From contig JAVKIE010000008.1 in NCBI GenBank assembly GCA_031459615.1, forward strand, positions 1 to 64,000: a DNA stretch of 64,000 nucleotides, written 5' to 3'. How positions within the stretch are numbered: the first letter of the stretch is position 1; every line of letters begins with the position of its first letter. Source of the stretch: Calidihabitans tengchongensis (GTDB taxonomy: Bacteria; Sysuimicrobiota; Sysuimicrobiia; Sysuimicrobiales; Kaftiobacteriaceae). Under the pieces are notes generated by a model. The model made no database searches. It was given only the letters and a program-made list of their open reading frames with translations, and was not told where the DNA came from. Shown piece after piece: positions 41,001 to 48,074 of the stretch. The position numbers were made by a program, and so were the translations under genes.

Positions 41001-41648
41001 CTCGTAGGCGGTGGCGGCTTCCGCCTGCTGGCACAACTGCTCCAGCTGGTCGCGCAGTTCGGCCAGCACGTCGGTGGCCCGCAGCAGGTGCTCGGCGGCC
41101 CGGGCCAGCCGACGGTCGGCCTCGTGGCGGCGGCGCTTGTGGCGCGCCAGCCCGGCGGCCTCCTCCAGCAGCTGGCGGCGTTCCTCCGGGCTGGCCGACA
41201 GGACACTGTCCACCTGCCCCTGGCCGATCAGGGAGTACGACCGCCCGCCCAGCCCCGTGCCCAGAAACAGCATCTGGATGTCCCGCAGGCGGCAGGGCAG
41301 ACCGTTGAGGGCGTACTCCCCCTCCCCGCCCCGGATCGCCCGCCGCGTGACCGTCACCTCCGCGTACTCCACCGGGAGACCCCCGGAGGTGTTGTCGAGC
41401 GTGAGGGAGACTTCCGCCTGACCCATGGCCCGCCGCCCCTCGCTGCCGGCGAAGATCACATCCTCCATCCTCCCGGACCGCAGGCTGCGGGCATTCGTCT
41501 CCCCCAGGACCCAGCGGATGGCGTCGAAGACGTTGCTCTTGCCGCTGCCGTTGGGGCCCACGATGGCGGTGATGCCGGGGGTGAACTCCAGCTCGGTGGG
41601 ATCGGCGAAAGACTTGAACCCGTGCAGCTCCAGACGCTTCAGATACAC
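38094..41648 (-). CDS. smc: Chromosome segregation protein SMC
   Basis: Smc is the condensin ATPase. The 1184-residue product has Walker A at 31-38 (GPNGSGKSNVFDAIRWVLGE), long coiled coils, a hinge near residues 500-650 with glycine-rich YRTAVEALLGRALYAII, then the ABC signature LSGGERVLVALALIFAMLR and Walker B FCIFDEVEASLDDAN near 1100. Coiled coils are alanine/arginine/glutamate-rich, as expected at high GC. GTG 41648 follows a GGAGGC site. It precedes ftsY by 20 bases, the conserved smc-ftsY pair. An alanine/proline-rich tail follows. Confidence 0.97.
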   Translation of the reverse strand: MYLKRLELHGFKSFADPTELEFTPGITAIVGPNGSGKSNVFDAIRWVLGETNARSLRSGRMEDVIFAGSEGRRAMGQAEVSLTLDNTSGGLPVEYAEVTVTRRAIRGGEGEYALNGLPCRLRDIQMLFLGTGLGGRSYSLIGQGQVDSVLSASPEERRQLLEEAAGLARHKRRRHEADRRLARAAEHLLRATDVLAELRDQLEQLCQQAEAATAYEAAAAEIRRLDLALQADEARRALAGARRIAAQVEAARAQVRALADEATSVGAQMDHLRARALEVAAAWEDGQRALLRAVEEMAGRESAIQVLTERLRATTAARARLAAELEQVLAHGGEAERETQALRETAARLARRREELLDHLREAEEAGSRARQQLLDAQARLAAARRDLHDLLAARHRTQHETARVDARLSTIAEQLRDVEESLCALEAEEARLRAAAADARADRDDAERRRAEAAQRLADARGRLRDAAQRVERASARCRQLASEAEVASRTLALLEDLESERAGGDGVVRDLLADGAGGPLEGLVADALVVPAPYRTAVEALLGRALYAIIARTAEGACAVLEAARDRGGAVAVVPADLLTAPVDPPLPSGAEVVGRAVDLVEVTDGARPVVEALLGEAAVVRDVRDALALRRAGFRGRIATLDGVLVTSEGVVAQAADPDSSALARREQIAALRRRLQDVQIEMARAEADLREAQAAAAALDAQATAAADELDRWTAAAAERALAAGVTSSALEQLAARRAELLAARDRLEAERVALEAEALRACQDEADIHQAVRERERAVEEAQAACDRVQEAYARAAEDLGETRVALAEAAGALEAVQARADEQSRTAAAARARADALAGEITVLDGELHLLTHSLQTARRDREELAASQDAARRHLADLHAERARLHEQMAAAEARWRELQETARAVEDQAHRLEVRQAQVDAELAACQRRIAEEFGVRWEDVAEMSLPGSRDEVRRRIDDLRAQMAALGPVNLRAVDEHAALAARVQGLEAQVADVERARAALAQLAGRVDRILAEQFAQTFRDVNDEFGRLCARLFGGGRAHLHLVEGEPGTDPGVEIEVQLPGKALRSLPALSGGERVLVALALIFAMLRVHPSPFCIFDEVEASLDDANTRRFTLLLRELAERTQVVIITHNKATMEAADVLYGVTMETPGVSTVISMRLRRPAPAPEAAAAPA

Positions 41649-41714
41649 CGTGCGTCGCCTCCAGGGTGCCCGGGGGCGGTACGCCCCGGGATGGGACGGA
41701 TCGTTGGTCCGACG

Positions 41715-42890
41715 TCAGGTCCGACGAACGGGCAGCACGGACCAGTAGATCTGTTCCAGGCGCGCCGCCAGGACCGGCAGCGCGAACTGTCGGCTGACCT
41801 CCTTTCCGCGGGCGGCCAGGGCCGCCCGCCGGGCGGGATCGTCCAGGATCTCCAGCACCCGGCGGGCCAGGGCGTCCGCAGACGCGGGGACCAGATAGCC
41901 GGTCTCCCCGTCAGTGACCACGTCGCCCACGCCTCCGGCATCCACCGCCACCACCGGGCAGCCGCACGCCAGAGCCTCCACCAGCACCAGGCCCTGTGTT
42001 TCGGTCTGGGACCCGAAGATGAACGCGTCCGCGGCCGCCATGCACTCCAGGGTGCGGCGGTGGGGTTGCCGGCCGGCAAACACCACCCGCCCCGCCACCC
42101 CCAGACGCCCGGCGAGGCGGCGCAGGGCCGTCTCCTCCGGCCCGCCGCCGATCACCAGCAGGACCGCGTCGCGCCGGGCGGCCACGCGGCCGAAGGCGCG
42201 CAGGACCAGGTCCACGCTCTTTTCCGGCGCCAGCCGGCTGGCGGTCACCAGCAACGGCTGCCCGGCGGGGATGCCGAACGTCGGCCGCACCCACCGGGGG
42301 TCCAGCGACGCCAGCAGGTCGGGATCGACGGCCCCCGTGGGCAGGATTTCCACCCGACAGCGGACTCCCTGGGCGCGCAGCCGGGATGCCAGCGCCGCCG
42401 ACGGCGCGAGGACGCACGCGCAGCGGTTGGCGTACCGGGCCACGTAGCGGCGGACCAGGGGCCGCCACATCCAGCGAGGTCCGGGGACGTAGTGCACGTA
42501 CTCGTCGTACAGGGTGTGGTGGGTGAAGACCAGCGGAGCCCCCCGGCGCCGGGCCACGCGCGCCGCGGCCCGGCCCATCAGGAACGGGCCGTGGGTGTGG
42601 ACGACGTCGGGTGCGGCGGCCTCCACCGCCCGCTCGGCCGCAGGCGCCCACCACAGGCCCAGCGCGAAATCCGGCTCCCGGGTGGGGATCGACGGGTAGC
42701 GGATCACGTCCGGATCGGCGTCCCGGTACCCCCGGATCCGGGGAGCGGCCACCACCACGCGGTGCCCGCGGGCCCGCAGGGCGGATGCGAAAGCCGCCAC
42801 CGAGTGGACGACGCCGCTGGTGCGGGGAAGGTAGGATTCGCTGAACATGGCGATCCGCAGGGCCTCGGGGGGGGCCGCCACCGCCGTCAC
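41715..42890 (-). CDS. Glycosyltransferase family 4
   Basis: A GT-B glycosyltransferase, 391 residues from GTG 42890. The N-lobe begins LRIAMFSESYLPRTSGVVHSVAAFASALRARGHRVVVAAP, then DVVHTHGPFLMGRAAARVARR and THHTLYDEYVHYVPGP. The C-lobe has LLVTASRLAPEKSVDLVLRAFGRV and the EAxGLV-like QTETQGLVLVEALACGCPVVAVDAGGVGDVV. This resembles diacylglycerol glucosyltransferases and mannosyltransferases such as MgtA/PimB types. The acceptor is unknown. A start at GTG 42965 adds 25 residues without family similarity and lacks a ribosome site. Confidence 0.85.
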   Translation of the reverse strand: MTAVAAPPEALRIAMFSESYLPRTSGVVHSVAAFASALRARGHRVVVAAPRIRGYRDADPDVIRYPSIPTREPDFALGLWWAPAAERAVEAAAPDVVHTHGPFLMGRAAARVARRRGAPLVFTHHTLYDEYVHYVPGPRWMWRPLVRRYVARYANRCACVLAPSAALASRLRAQGVRCRVEILPTGAVDPDLLASLDPRWVRPTFGIPAGQPLLVTASRLAPEKSVDLVLRAFGRVAARRDAVLLVIGGGPEETALRRLAGRLGVAGRVVFAGRQPHRRTLECMAAADAFIFGSQTETQGLVLVEALACGCPVVAVDAGGVGDVVTDGETGYLVPASADALARRVLEILDDPARRAALAARGKEVSRQFALPVLAARLEQIYWSVLPVRRT

Positions 42891-42996
42891 CGCCCGTCCC
42901 CCCCACACAGGGCTGACGCGGACACCCCCGCGGGGGACGGGGATGGAGGGAAGCCGGGAGGACACCGGACGTGCCGTGCGCGTGCGTGCTGGGTGG

Positions 42997-43590
42997 TCAT
43001 CTCTCGCCCCGGGCGCGTCTTCGCTGCGTTGACGGATCCGACCGGCGGTGCCGTCTGGGCGACGAGCTCCCGATGAGGGTTCGCGCCCTGGGGGCGGATT
43101 CCTGTCGGGCCCGCCCCCGCAGGAAGGCGGTCAGGGCGGCCACCTCCTTCAGGATCTCGTCCCGGTGGGTCAGGACGAGGGCCCGGCCTGCCTCGGCCCG
43201 ATCGCGCAGGGGAGCCGGCAGCCGGGCCGCCTCGTCGGCGTCCAGGACCTGGACCGACTGGCCGTCGGGGCTGAACAGCAGGTCCAGCGCTAAGTCCCTC
43301 CACCGGACCTCACCCGGCAGGATCCGGACGTCGGCCGCGATGTTGACATAGTAGCCCAGAGGGCGCCCGTCGGGGGCGATCCAGTGGTAGACGGTGTAGG
43401 GCCGGCCTTCCCAGAAGTACCCGTAGGTCAGCGTGCCCCGGGGCAGGCGCAGCGGCCCCACCCGCCGGGGGGCGGTCGACCGGTACAGGACCGCCGCGTA
43501 GGTGGGCGAGCGGTCCAGCAGCCGGCAGGCGTACTCGTCCCGCCGGCCGTCGGGCAGGACCTTCACCTCCCGGATGACCGCGGGGCTCAC
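42997..43590 (-). CDS. DUF402 protein (nucleoside tri/diphosphatase-like)
   Basis: From GTG 43590 the product has 197 residues. The core is a DUF402 (FomD-like) barrel: PRGTLTYGYFWEGRPYTVYHWIAPDGRPLGYYVNIAADVR, then WRDLALDLLFSPDGQSVQVLDADE. Bacillota members (YgaC/Ntdp) hydrolyse nucleoside tri- and diphosphates with divalent metals; the conserved Asp and Tyr positions are kept. The last 25 residues are Arg/Ser-rich and probably disordered. The start is uncertain because no strong ribosome site is present. It is divergent from the following small membrane gene. Confidence 0.8.
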   Translation of the reverse strand: MSPAVIREVKVLPDGRRDEYACRLLDRSPTYAAVLYRSTAPRRVGPLRLPRGTLTYGYFWEGRPYTVYHWIAPDGRPLGYYVNIAADVRILPGEVRWRDLALDLLFSPDGQSVQVLDADEAARLPAPLRDRAEAGRALVLTHRDEILKEVAALTAFLRGRARQESAPRARTLIGSSSPRRHRRSDPSTQRRRARGER

Positions 43591-43650
43591 CGGCAGGAAC
43601 TCATCCCCGGCGGGGCGAATGCGCTGGCAGTTTTCCCCCGAGGCGGCACC

Positions 43651-43986
43651 ATGCAGACCGGGGCCTCCCTCCACCGGGACCTCTGGCGATGGTACGCGTC
43701 CCTGCTCATCGCCAACGAACTGGACCTGGTCTATACCTACGTCGGGCTGGCCCGCGGCGCCTTCGTCGAGGCCAACCCCTGGCTGGGCCCGCTTCTGCAC
43801 ACCTGGTGGCCCATCGGCATCAAGGCCGCCGCCCTGCTCCTGCTGGCCGCCGGAGTGGCCCTGGCCTGCCGGTCCGCTCCCGCCCGGCAGGCGCGGGTCG
43901 TGCGGGCGCTGCGGCTGGCGGCGGTGGTCTACGCGGGCGTCCTGACCCTCCACCTTCTGTACCTGGGCGTCCACGCGCGCAGCTGA
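43651..43986 (+). CDS. DUF5658-like small membrane protein
   Basis: A 111-residue protein with three predicted helices. LIANELDLVYTYVGLARGAFVEANPWLGPLL is the DUF5658 pattern, with conserved Asn/Glu/Asp and EANP. WWPIGIKAAALLLLAAGVALAC and VVYAGVLTLHLLYLGVHA follow. The function is unknown. It is transcribed away from the DUF402 gene and toward another small membrane protein at 44102. 43987-44101 is a GC-rich gap without a gene. Confidence 0.7.
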   Translation: MQTGASLHRDLWRWYASLLIANELDLVYTYVGLARGAFVEANPWLGPLLHTWWPIGIKAAALLLLAAGVALACRSAPARQARVVRALRLAAVVYAGVLTLHLLYLGVHARS

Positions 43987-44101
43987 CGGGCCCCCGCGAG
44001 CGGTCTGGCGCGGCCGGCCCCCCGCACCCGGCGCCGCCGTCCGCCGGGCGCCGCGTTCCGATCCGGGCCGCGCGGGGGCGGAGCTGGGGGAGGGATGACC
44101 G

Positions 44102-44314
44102 ATGTGGGACCGGGTGTGGGTGTCGACATTCTACGGCTTGCTCGCCGTGCTGGTCATCATGGACATCCTGGCGTGGCTGGACCGCGATGACCGCACACCG
44201 ACCCTGACGGCGATCCTCCTGCGCGAGGTCCCCCACTGGGTGCTGCTGGCAGCGGTGACCTGGCTGTGGATCCACGTCGCCAGCCGGATCCTGCTGCGCA
44301 GGCCCCTCCTGTGA
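44102..44314 (+). CDS. Small two-helix membrane protein, unknown
   Basis: A 70-residue product from ATG 44102, behind GGAGGGATGACC. Two hydrophobic stretches (STFYGLLAVLVIMDILAWL and WVLLAAVTWLWIHVAS) flank a short polar DRDDRTPTLT loop. No family was recognised. It ends 16 bases before the tRNA gene on the other strand. The good ribosome site and composition support coding. Confidence 0.55.
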   Translation: MWDRVWVSTFYGLLAVLVIMDILAWLDRDDRTPTLTAILLREVPHWVLLAAVTWLWIHVASRILLRRPLL

Positions 44315-44330
44315 CCGGACGGCGGGAGAA

Positions 44331-44408
44331 TGGTCGGGGAGGCCGGACTTGAACCGGCGACCTCAGCGTCCCGAACGCTGCGCGCTAGACCAGCTGCGCC
44401 ACTCCCCG
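44331..44408 (-). tRNA. tRNA-Pro (anticodon CGG)
   Basis: The minus strand folds into a complete cloverleaf of 78 bases including an encoded CCA. The acceptor stem is CGGGGAG/CTCCCCG with discriminator A. The D arm is GCGC..GCGC. The anticodon arm CAGCG-TTCGGGA-CGCTG carries CGG, reading CCG (Pro). The T arm is GCCGG-TTCAAGT-CCGGC. It closely resembles bacterial tRNA-Pro. CCG is expected to be a frequent proline codon at this GC content. Confidence 0.97.
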
Positions 44409-44417
44409 ACGGTTTTC

Positions 44418-44423
44418 ATTATA
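44418..44423 (-). promoter_or_regulatory. Consensus -10 box of the tRNA-Pro promoter
   Basis: TATAAT on the minus strand ends 10 bases before the tRNA 5' end. A weak -35, TTCCCC, lies 17 bases upstream. The perfect -10 box directly upstream of a stable RNA is convincing. Confidence 0.65.
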
Positions 44424-44500
44424 GCGGGAACACAGACCGGGGGGAACGCGCCGGCGCGACGGCCGCGATCCCGCAAGCGGTCGCAGACGTCGGCCGGTCC

Positions 44501-45742
44501 TCAGCCCTCCGGGCGAGGGTCGTCGTCGGACGGCGGAGGCTCCGGCGCGCGGGAGGCGGCCGCCACCGCCTGCTGCAGCAGGGCGCCCGCGATGTCGCCG
44601 ATGGTGACCCGCGCCTCGGCCTCCTGCTGGCGCAGGACCTCCTTGACGCGGCGGCGTTCGCGCTCGCGCTCCATCTTCCGCACCGACAGCAGCATCCGGC
44701 GCTCCTCGGGGCGGATCTCGGTGATCATGGCCTCGATGGTCTCGCCCACCTTGCACACGTCCTCGATCCTGCCCACGCGCCGCTCCGCCGCCTCGCTCAC
44801 CGGCAGGAACGCGTCCAGGTCCCGCAGGCGCACGAACGCGCCCGAGGAGACCAGGCGCACCACCTTGCCCCGGACGATGTCGCCGACCCGGAAGTGCTCG
44901 CCGACCTTCTGCCACGGATCTTCCAGGATCTGCTTGAGACCCAGGGAGATCCGCCCGGTCTGGGGATCCACCCGCAGCACTGTCAGCCGCAGGCGCTGGT
45001 TGCGCCGCACCACCTCGGACGGGTGCTTGATGTAGGTCCAGGACATCTCGCTGATCGGCAGCAGCCCGTCCGCTCCGCCCAGGTCCACGAAGGCGCCGAA
45101 GTCGGTGAGGCGCTTCACCACGCCCTCCACCACCATGCCTTCCTGCAGGGTGGCCAGCAGCTCGGCCTTGCGCCGCTGGCGCTCCTCCTCCACCGCCAGG
45201 CGGTGGGACAGGACCACCCGGCCCTTGCTCCGGTCGACCTCCAGCACCTTGAGGGGAATGGACTGCCCCACGAACCACTCGAAGCGGCGGCCCTTGGCCT
45301 GGGAAAGGTCCACGTGAGAGCCGGGCACGAACCCCCGCAGGCCCAGATCCACCACCAGCCCGCCCTTGACCTTGTCCACCACCATGGCGTGCAGGATCTT
45401 GCCGGTCTGGTGAGCCTCCTGGACGCGCCGCCAGGCCAGCTCGAAGTCAGCCCGGCGCTTGGAGAGGATAATGGTGCCCTCCTCCCCCTCCACCCGCATC
45501 ACCATGACGTCCACCCGGTCGCCCACGGCCAGCGTCCCGCCCGCGGCCCCCTCCCGGGCCAGTTCGGCCGCCGGGATGAGCCCCTCGGACTTGGCGCCCA
45601 CATCCACGAGCACCCCTTCGGTGTCGACGCGGACCACCGTTCCGGTCACGATCTGGCGCTCGGCCAGCCGGGGAATGCGGTCGTGCAGTTCCACCGGTTC
45701 CTCGGTGACTGGCGTGCGCTCACCGCTGAGATCGTCGGTCAT
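44501..45742 (-). CDS. rpsA: Ribosomal protein S1 (four S1 domains)
   Basis: A 413-residue RNA-binding protein. Four S1 beta-barrels can be seen, beginning near residues 30 (VTGTVVRVDTEGVLVDVGAKSEGLI), 115 (LHAMVVDKVKGGLVVDLGLRGFVPGSHV), 205 (VEGVVKRLTDFGAFVDLGGADGLLPISEMSW) and 290 (VRGKVVRLVSSGAFVRLRDLDAFLPVSE). The tail is acidic/proline-rich. It is the short Gram-positive-type S1, which helps mRNA binding but may not be a stable 30S protein. It stands alone here, separated from cmk, its usual partner. Confidence 0.93.
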   Translation of the reverse strand: MTDDLSGERTPVTEEPVELHDRIPRLAERQIVTGTVVRVDTEGVLVDVGAKSEGLIPAAELAREGAAGGTLAVGDRVDVMVMRVEGEEGTIILSKRRADFELAWRRVQEAHQTGKILHAMVVDKVKGGLVVDLGLRGFVPGSHVDLSQAKGRRFEWFVGQSIPLKVLEVDRSKGRVVLSHRLAVEEERQRRKAELLATLQEGMVVEGVVKRLTDFGAFVDLGGADGLLPISEMSWTYIKHPSEVVRRNQRLRLTVLRVDPQTGRISLGLKQILEDPWQKVGEHFRVGDIVRGKVVRLVSSGAFVRLRDLDAFLPVSEAAERRVGRIEDVCKVGETIEAMITEIRPEERRMLLSVRKMERERERRRVKEVLRQQEAEARVTIGDIAGALLQQAVAAASRAPEPPPSDDDPRPEG

Positions 45743-45833
45743 CGTCGGTCATCACCTCGGGCGCGCCTCCGCTCGTGCGCTCTCCGGGCGCGCACCCGCC
45801 CGGGTCGATCCATCCTGGTCACCGGGGAGACGG

Positions 45834-46280
45834 CTATCGGTCTTCTCCCCGCCCGACCGACACTCCTGCGCCGGCCAGGGCCCGGCGAACCTCCTCCGGA
45901 AGGCGGCGGACCCGACCGGCGGCATCGGTGGCGGCGTGGACGGTGTACCCGTCGGCCAGCAGGGCGCCGTCGTCGCGGCGGCGCACCTCGTAGCCAAAGG
46001 TCACGGTCGCCCGCCCCAGATCCCGCACCCGGGTCTGCACCACCACCACGTCGTCGTACCGCGCCGGGCGGTGGTAGCGGCAGTGGGCCTCCACCACCAC
46101 CAGCCGGGTGCCCGCCTCCTCCACCTCCCGGTACGGCAGCCCCGCCGCCCGGGTGTACTCGGTGCGCCCCGCCTCGAACCACACCAGATAGGCCGTGTGG
46201 TGGGCCACACCCATGGCGTCCGTCTCGGCGTAGCGGACGCGCACCTCCGTGGACACCACCGGGGCAGGAGGCGTCTCCAT
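45834..46280 (-). CDS. Acyl-CoA thioesterase, YbgC/4HBT family
   Basis: A 148-residue hotdog-fold thioesterase. VRVRYAETDAMGVAHHTAYLVWFEAGRTEYTR (14-45) carries the catalytic Asp21. EAHCRYHRPARYDDVVVVQTRV and TFGYEVRR are the central helix and strands. ATG 46280 has GGGGAGA upstream. Members hydrolyse short acyl-CoA or 4-hydroxybenzoyl-CoA esters. The substrate is not evident. It is followed by rpsA on the same strand. Confidence 0.88.
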   Translation of the reverse strand: METPPAPVVSTEVRVRYAETDAMGVAHHTAYLVWFEAGRTEYTRAAGLPYREVEEAGTRLVVVEAHCRYHRPARYDDVVVVQTRVRDLGRATVTFGYEVRRRDDGALLADGYTVHAATDAAGRVRRLPEEVRRALAGAGVSVGRGEDR

Positions 46281-46353
46281 TGTACCCGTCTCCCCACCGG
46301 GCCGCCACCGCGGGCGCCCGGCGTCACGTACTGCTTGCGGAAACTCCGCCCAG

Positions 46354-47394
46354 TCAGATCGTCCAGTGCTCCCGCACCACCGAGCGCACCTGGCGGACCC
46401 GCGAGCGGATGGCCGCGTACGGAACCTCGTCCAGCTCCCGCTCCGGCCCGGCCACCCGGGCAGGCTGCCCCGCCAGCGCCTGCACGGTGGCGCGCACACC
46501 CTGGCCGAGCGCCTCCAGGTCGTAACCGCCTTCCAGCACGGCCACCACGCCCCCGCGGTCGGGGCGGGCCTGCCGGATCAGGTCCGCCATCATCCAGAAC
46601 CCCCGGGCGGTGAGCCGCATCCGCCCCAGGGGGTCGCCGACCGCGGCGTCGTAGCCGGCCGAGATCAGGACCAGCGACGGCGCCGCCTCCTGCAGCAGGG
46701 GGATCACCACCTCTTCAAAGACCACCCGGTAACCGCCATCGCCGGTGCCCGGGGGCAGGGGGATGTTGACTGTCCACCCCACGCCGTCACCCTCCCCCGT
46801 CTCCTCCACCGCTCCCGTGCCCGGGTACCACTCCTCCTGGTGGAGGGAAATCACCAGGACGCGGGCGTCGCGGTAGAAGATCTCCTGGGTGCCGTTGCCG
46901 TGGTGCACATCCCAGTCCACGATCGCCACCCGGGGCAAGCCGGCATCCAGCGCCCGCATGGCCGCCAGGGCCACGTTGTTGAACAGGCAGAACCCCATGC
47001 CCCGGTCGGTCAGGGCGTGATGGCCGGGCGGGCGCACCGCCGCGAATGCGGCGCGGGCGCGTCCCTGGAGCACCGCCTCCACGGCCGCCCGGGCGGCCCC
47101 GGCCGCCGCCCGGGCGGCCCGGAAGGAGTCGCGGCTCAGCACCGTGTCCGCGTCCAGCGCGCCCCCGCCTTCCTCCGCCAGGGTGCGGACGCGGCGGATG
47201 TACCCGCGGCTGTGCACGGAGGCCAGCGCGTCCTCGTCGGCGGGCTCCGTCGTCATGCGCGGCAGGTCCGCAGGCGGCAGGGCCTCCAGGGCCTGCTCGA
47301 TGGCGTCCAGCCGCTGTGGCCTCTCGGGGTGGCCCGGGCCGGGATCGTGCAGCCGGCAGTCGGGATGGGTCACATACGCGACCTCGGCGCTCAT
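46354..47394 (-). CDS. Histone deacetylase family hydrolase
   Basis: A 346-residue zinc hydrolase of the AcuC/acetylpolyamine amidohydrolase group. HPERPQRLDAIEQAL starts the fold. RPPGHHALTDRGMGFCLFNNVALAA has the catalytic His pair. VAIVDWDVHHGNGTQEIFY has the Asp-His zinc ligands, and ISAGYDAAVGDPLG the second Asp. It is complete. Bacterial members deacetylate acetyl-CoA synthetase, polyamines or similar amides. Its ATG overlaps the rpe stop (ATGA), an unusual addition to the prkC-rpe group. Confidence 0.9.
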   Translation of the reverse strand: MSAEVAYVTHPDCRLHDPGPGHPERPQRLDAIEQALEALPPADLPRMTTEPADEDALASVHSRGYIRRVRTLAEEGGGALDADTVLSRDSFRAARAAAGAARAAVEAVLQGRARAAFAAVRPPGHHALTDRGMGFCLFNNVALAAMRALDAGLPRVAIVDWDVHHGNGTQEIFYRDARVLVISLHQEEWYPGTGAVEETGEGDGVGWTVNIPLPPGTGDGGYRVVFEEVVIPLLQEAAPSLVLISAGYDAAVGDPLGRMRLTARGFWMMADLIRQARPDRGGVVAVLEGGYDLEALGQGVRATVQALAGQPARVAGPERELDEVPYAAIRSRVRQVRSVVREHWTI

Positions 47395-48074
47395 TCTCCC
47401 TCCGCAGCCCGCACCGCCCGGCGCAGCCGCGCCAGGGCGGCCTCCACACCCTCCGGACTCTGGAAGATGGCCGACGCCGCCACCAGGACGTCGGCCCCGG
47501 CGGAGACAGCCTGCCCCGCCGTCTCGGGGGTGATCCCGCCGTCCACCTGCACCCGCAGGGAGAGGTCGCGGGACCGGACCCACTCGCGCAGCTGGCGGAT
47601 CTTCGGCAGGACCAGGGGAAGGAACCGCTGCCCGGCATAGCCGGGGTCCACCGTCATCAGCAGCACCATGTCGAGCACCGGCAGCAGGGGTTCCACCGCC
47701 CCCACGGGAGTGCCCGGGTTGAGGGCCACCGCCGCCCGCGCTCCCCGCTCCTTGATGTGGGTGATCACCCGGTGCAGGTGCACGGTGGCCTCCTGGTGCA
47801 CCGTCACCGAGGTGGCCCCGCTGCGGATGCACGCGTCCACGTGGCGCTCGGGCTCGACCACCATCAGGTGCACATCCACCGGCAGGCGGGTGCTGCGCCG
47901 GACCGCTTCGATGACCACCGGGCCCACGGTGATCTCGGGCACGAACCGGCCGTCCATGACATCCACGTGGATGGCGTCGGCCCCGCCCCGCTCCGCGGCG
48001 GCCACCTGCTCGCCCAACCGGGCAAAATCGGCCGCCAGGATGCTGGCTGCGATCTCCACCCGGGCGGACCTCAC
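47391..48074 (-). CDS. rpe: Ribulose-phosphate 3-epimerase
   Basis: Rpe interconverts ribulose-5-P and xylulose-5-P in the pentose phosphate pathway. The 227-residue TIM barrel has ASILAADFARLGEQV, HVDVMDGRFVPEITVGPVV, VDVHLMVVEPERHV, VALNPGTPV, LLMTVDPGYAGQRFLP and VQVDGGITPETAGQAVSAGADVLVAASAIF. All catalytic and metal residues expected are kept. GTG 48074 overlaps the prkC stop. rpe follows prkC directly; rsgA, usually between them, is absent. Confidence 0.96.
   Translation of the reverse strand: MRSARVEIAASILAADFARLGEQVAAAERGGADAIHVDVMDGRFVPEITVGPVVIEAVRRSTRLPVDVHLMVVEPERHVDACIRSGATSVTVHQEATVHLHRVITHIKERGARAAVALNPGTPVGAVEPLLPVLDMVLLMTVDPGYAGQRFLPLVLPKIRQLREWVRSRDLSLRVQVDGGITPETAGQAVSAGADVLVAASAIFQSPEGVEAALARLRRAVRAAEGE

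Noticed and set aside
43987..44101. Possible structured RNA or terminator between the two small membrane genes
   Set aside because: Only general GC-rich self-complementarity, with no T-run or known RNA signature.
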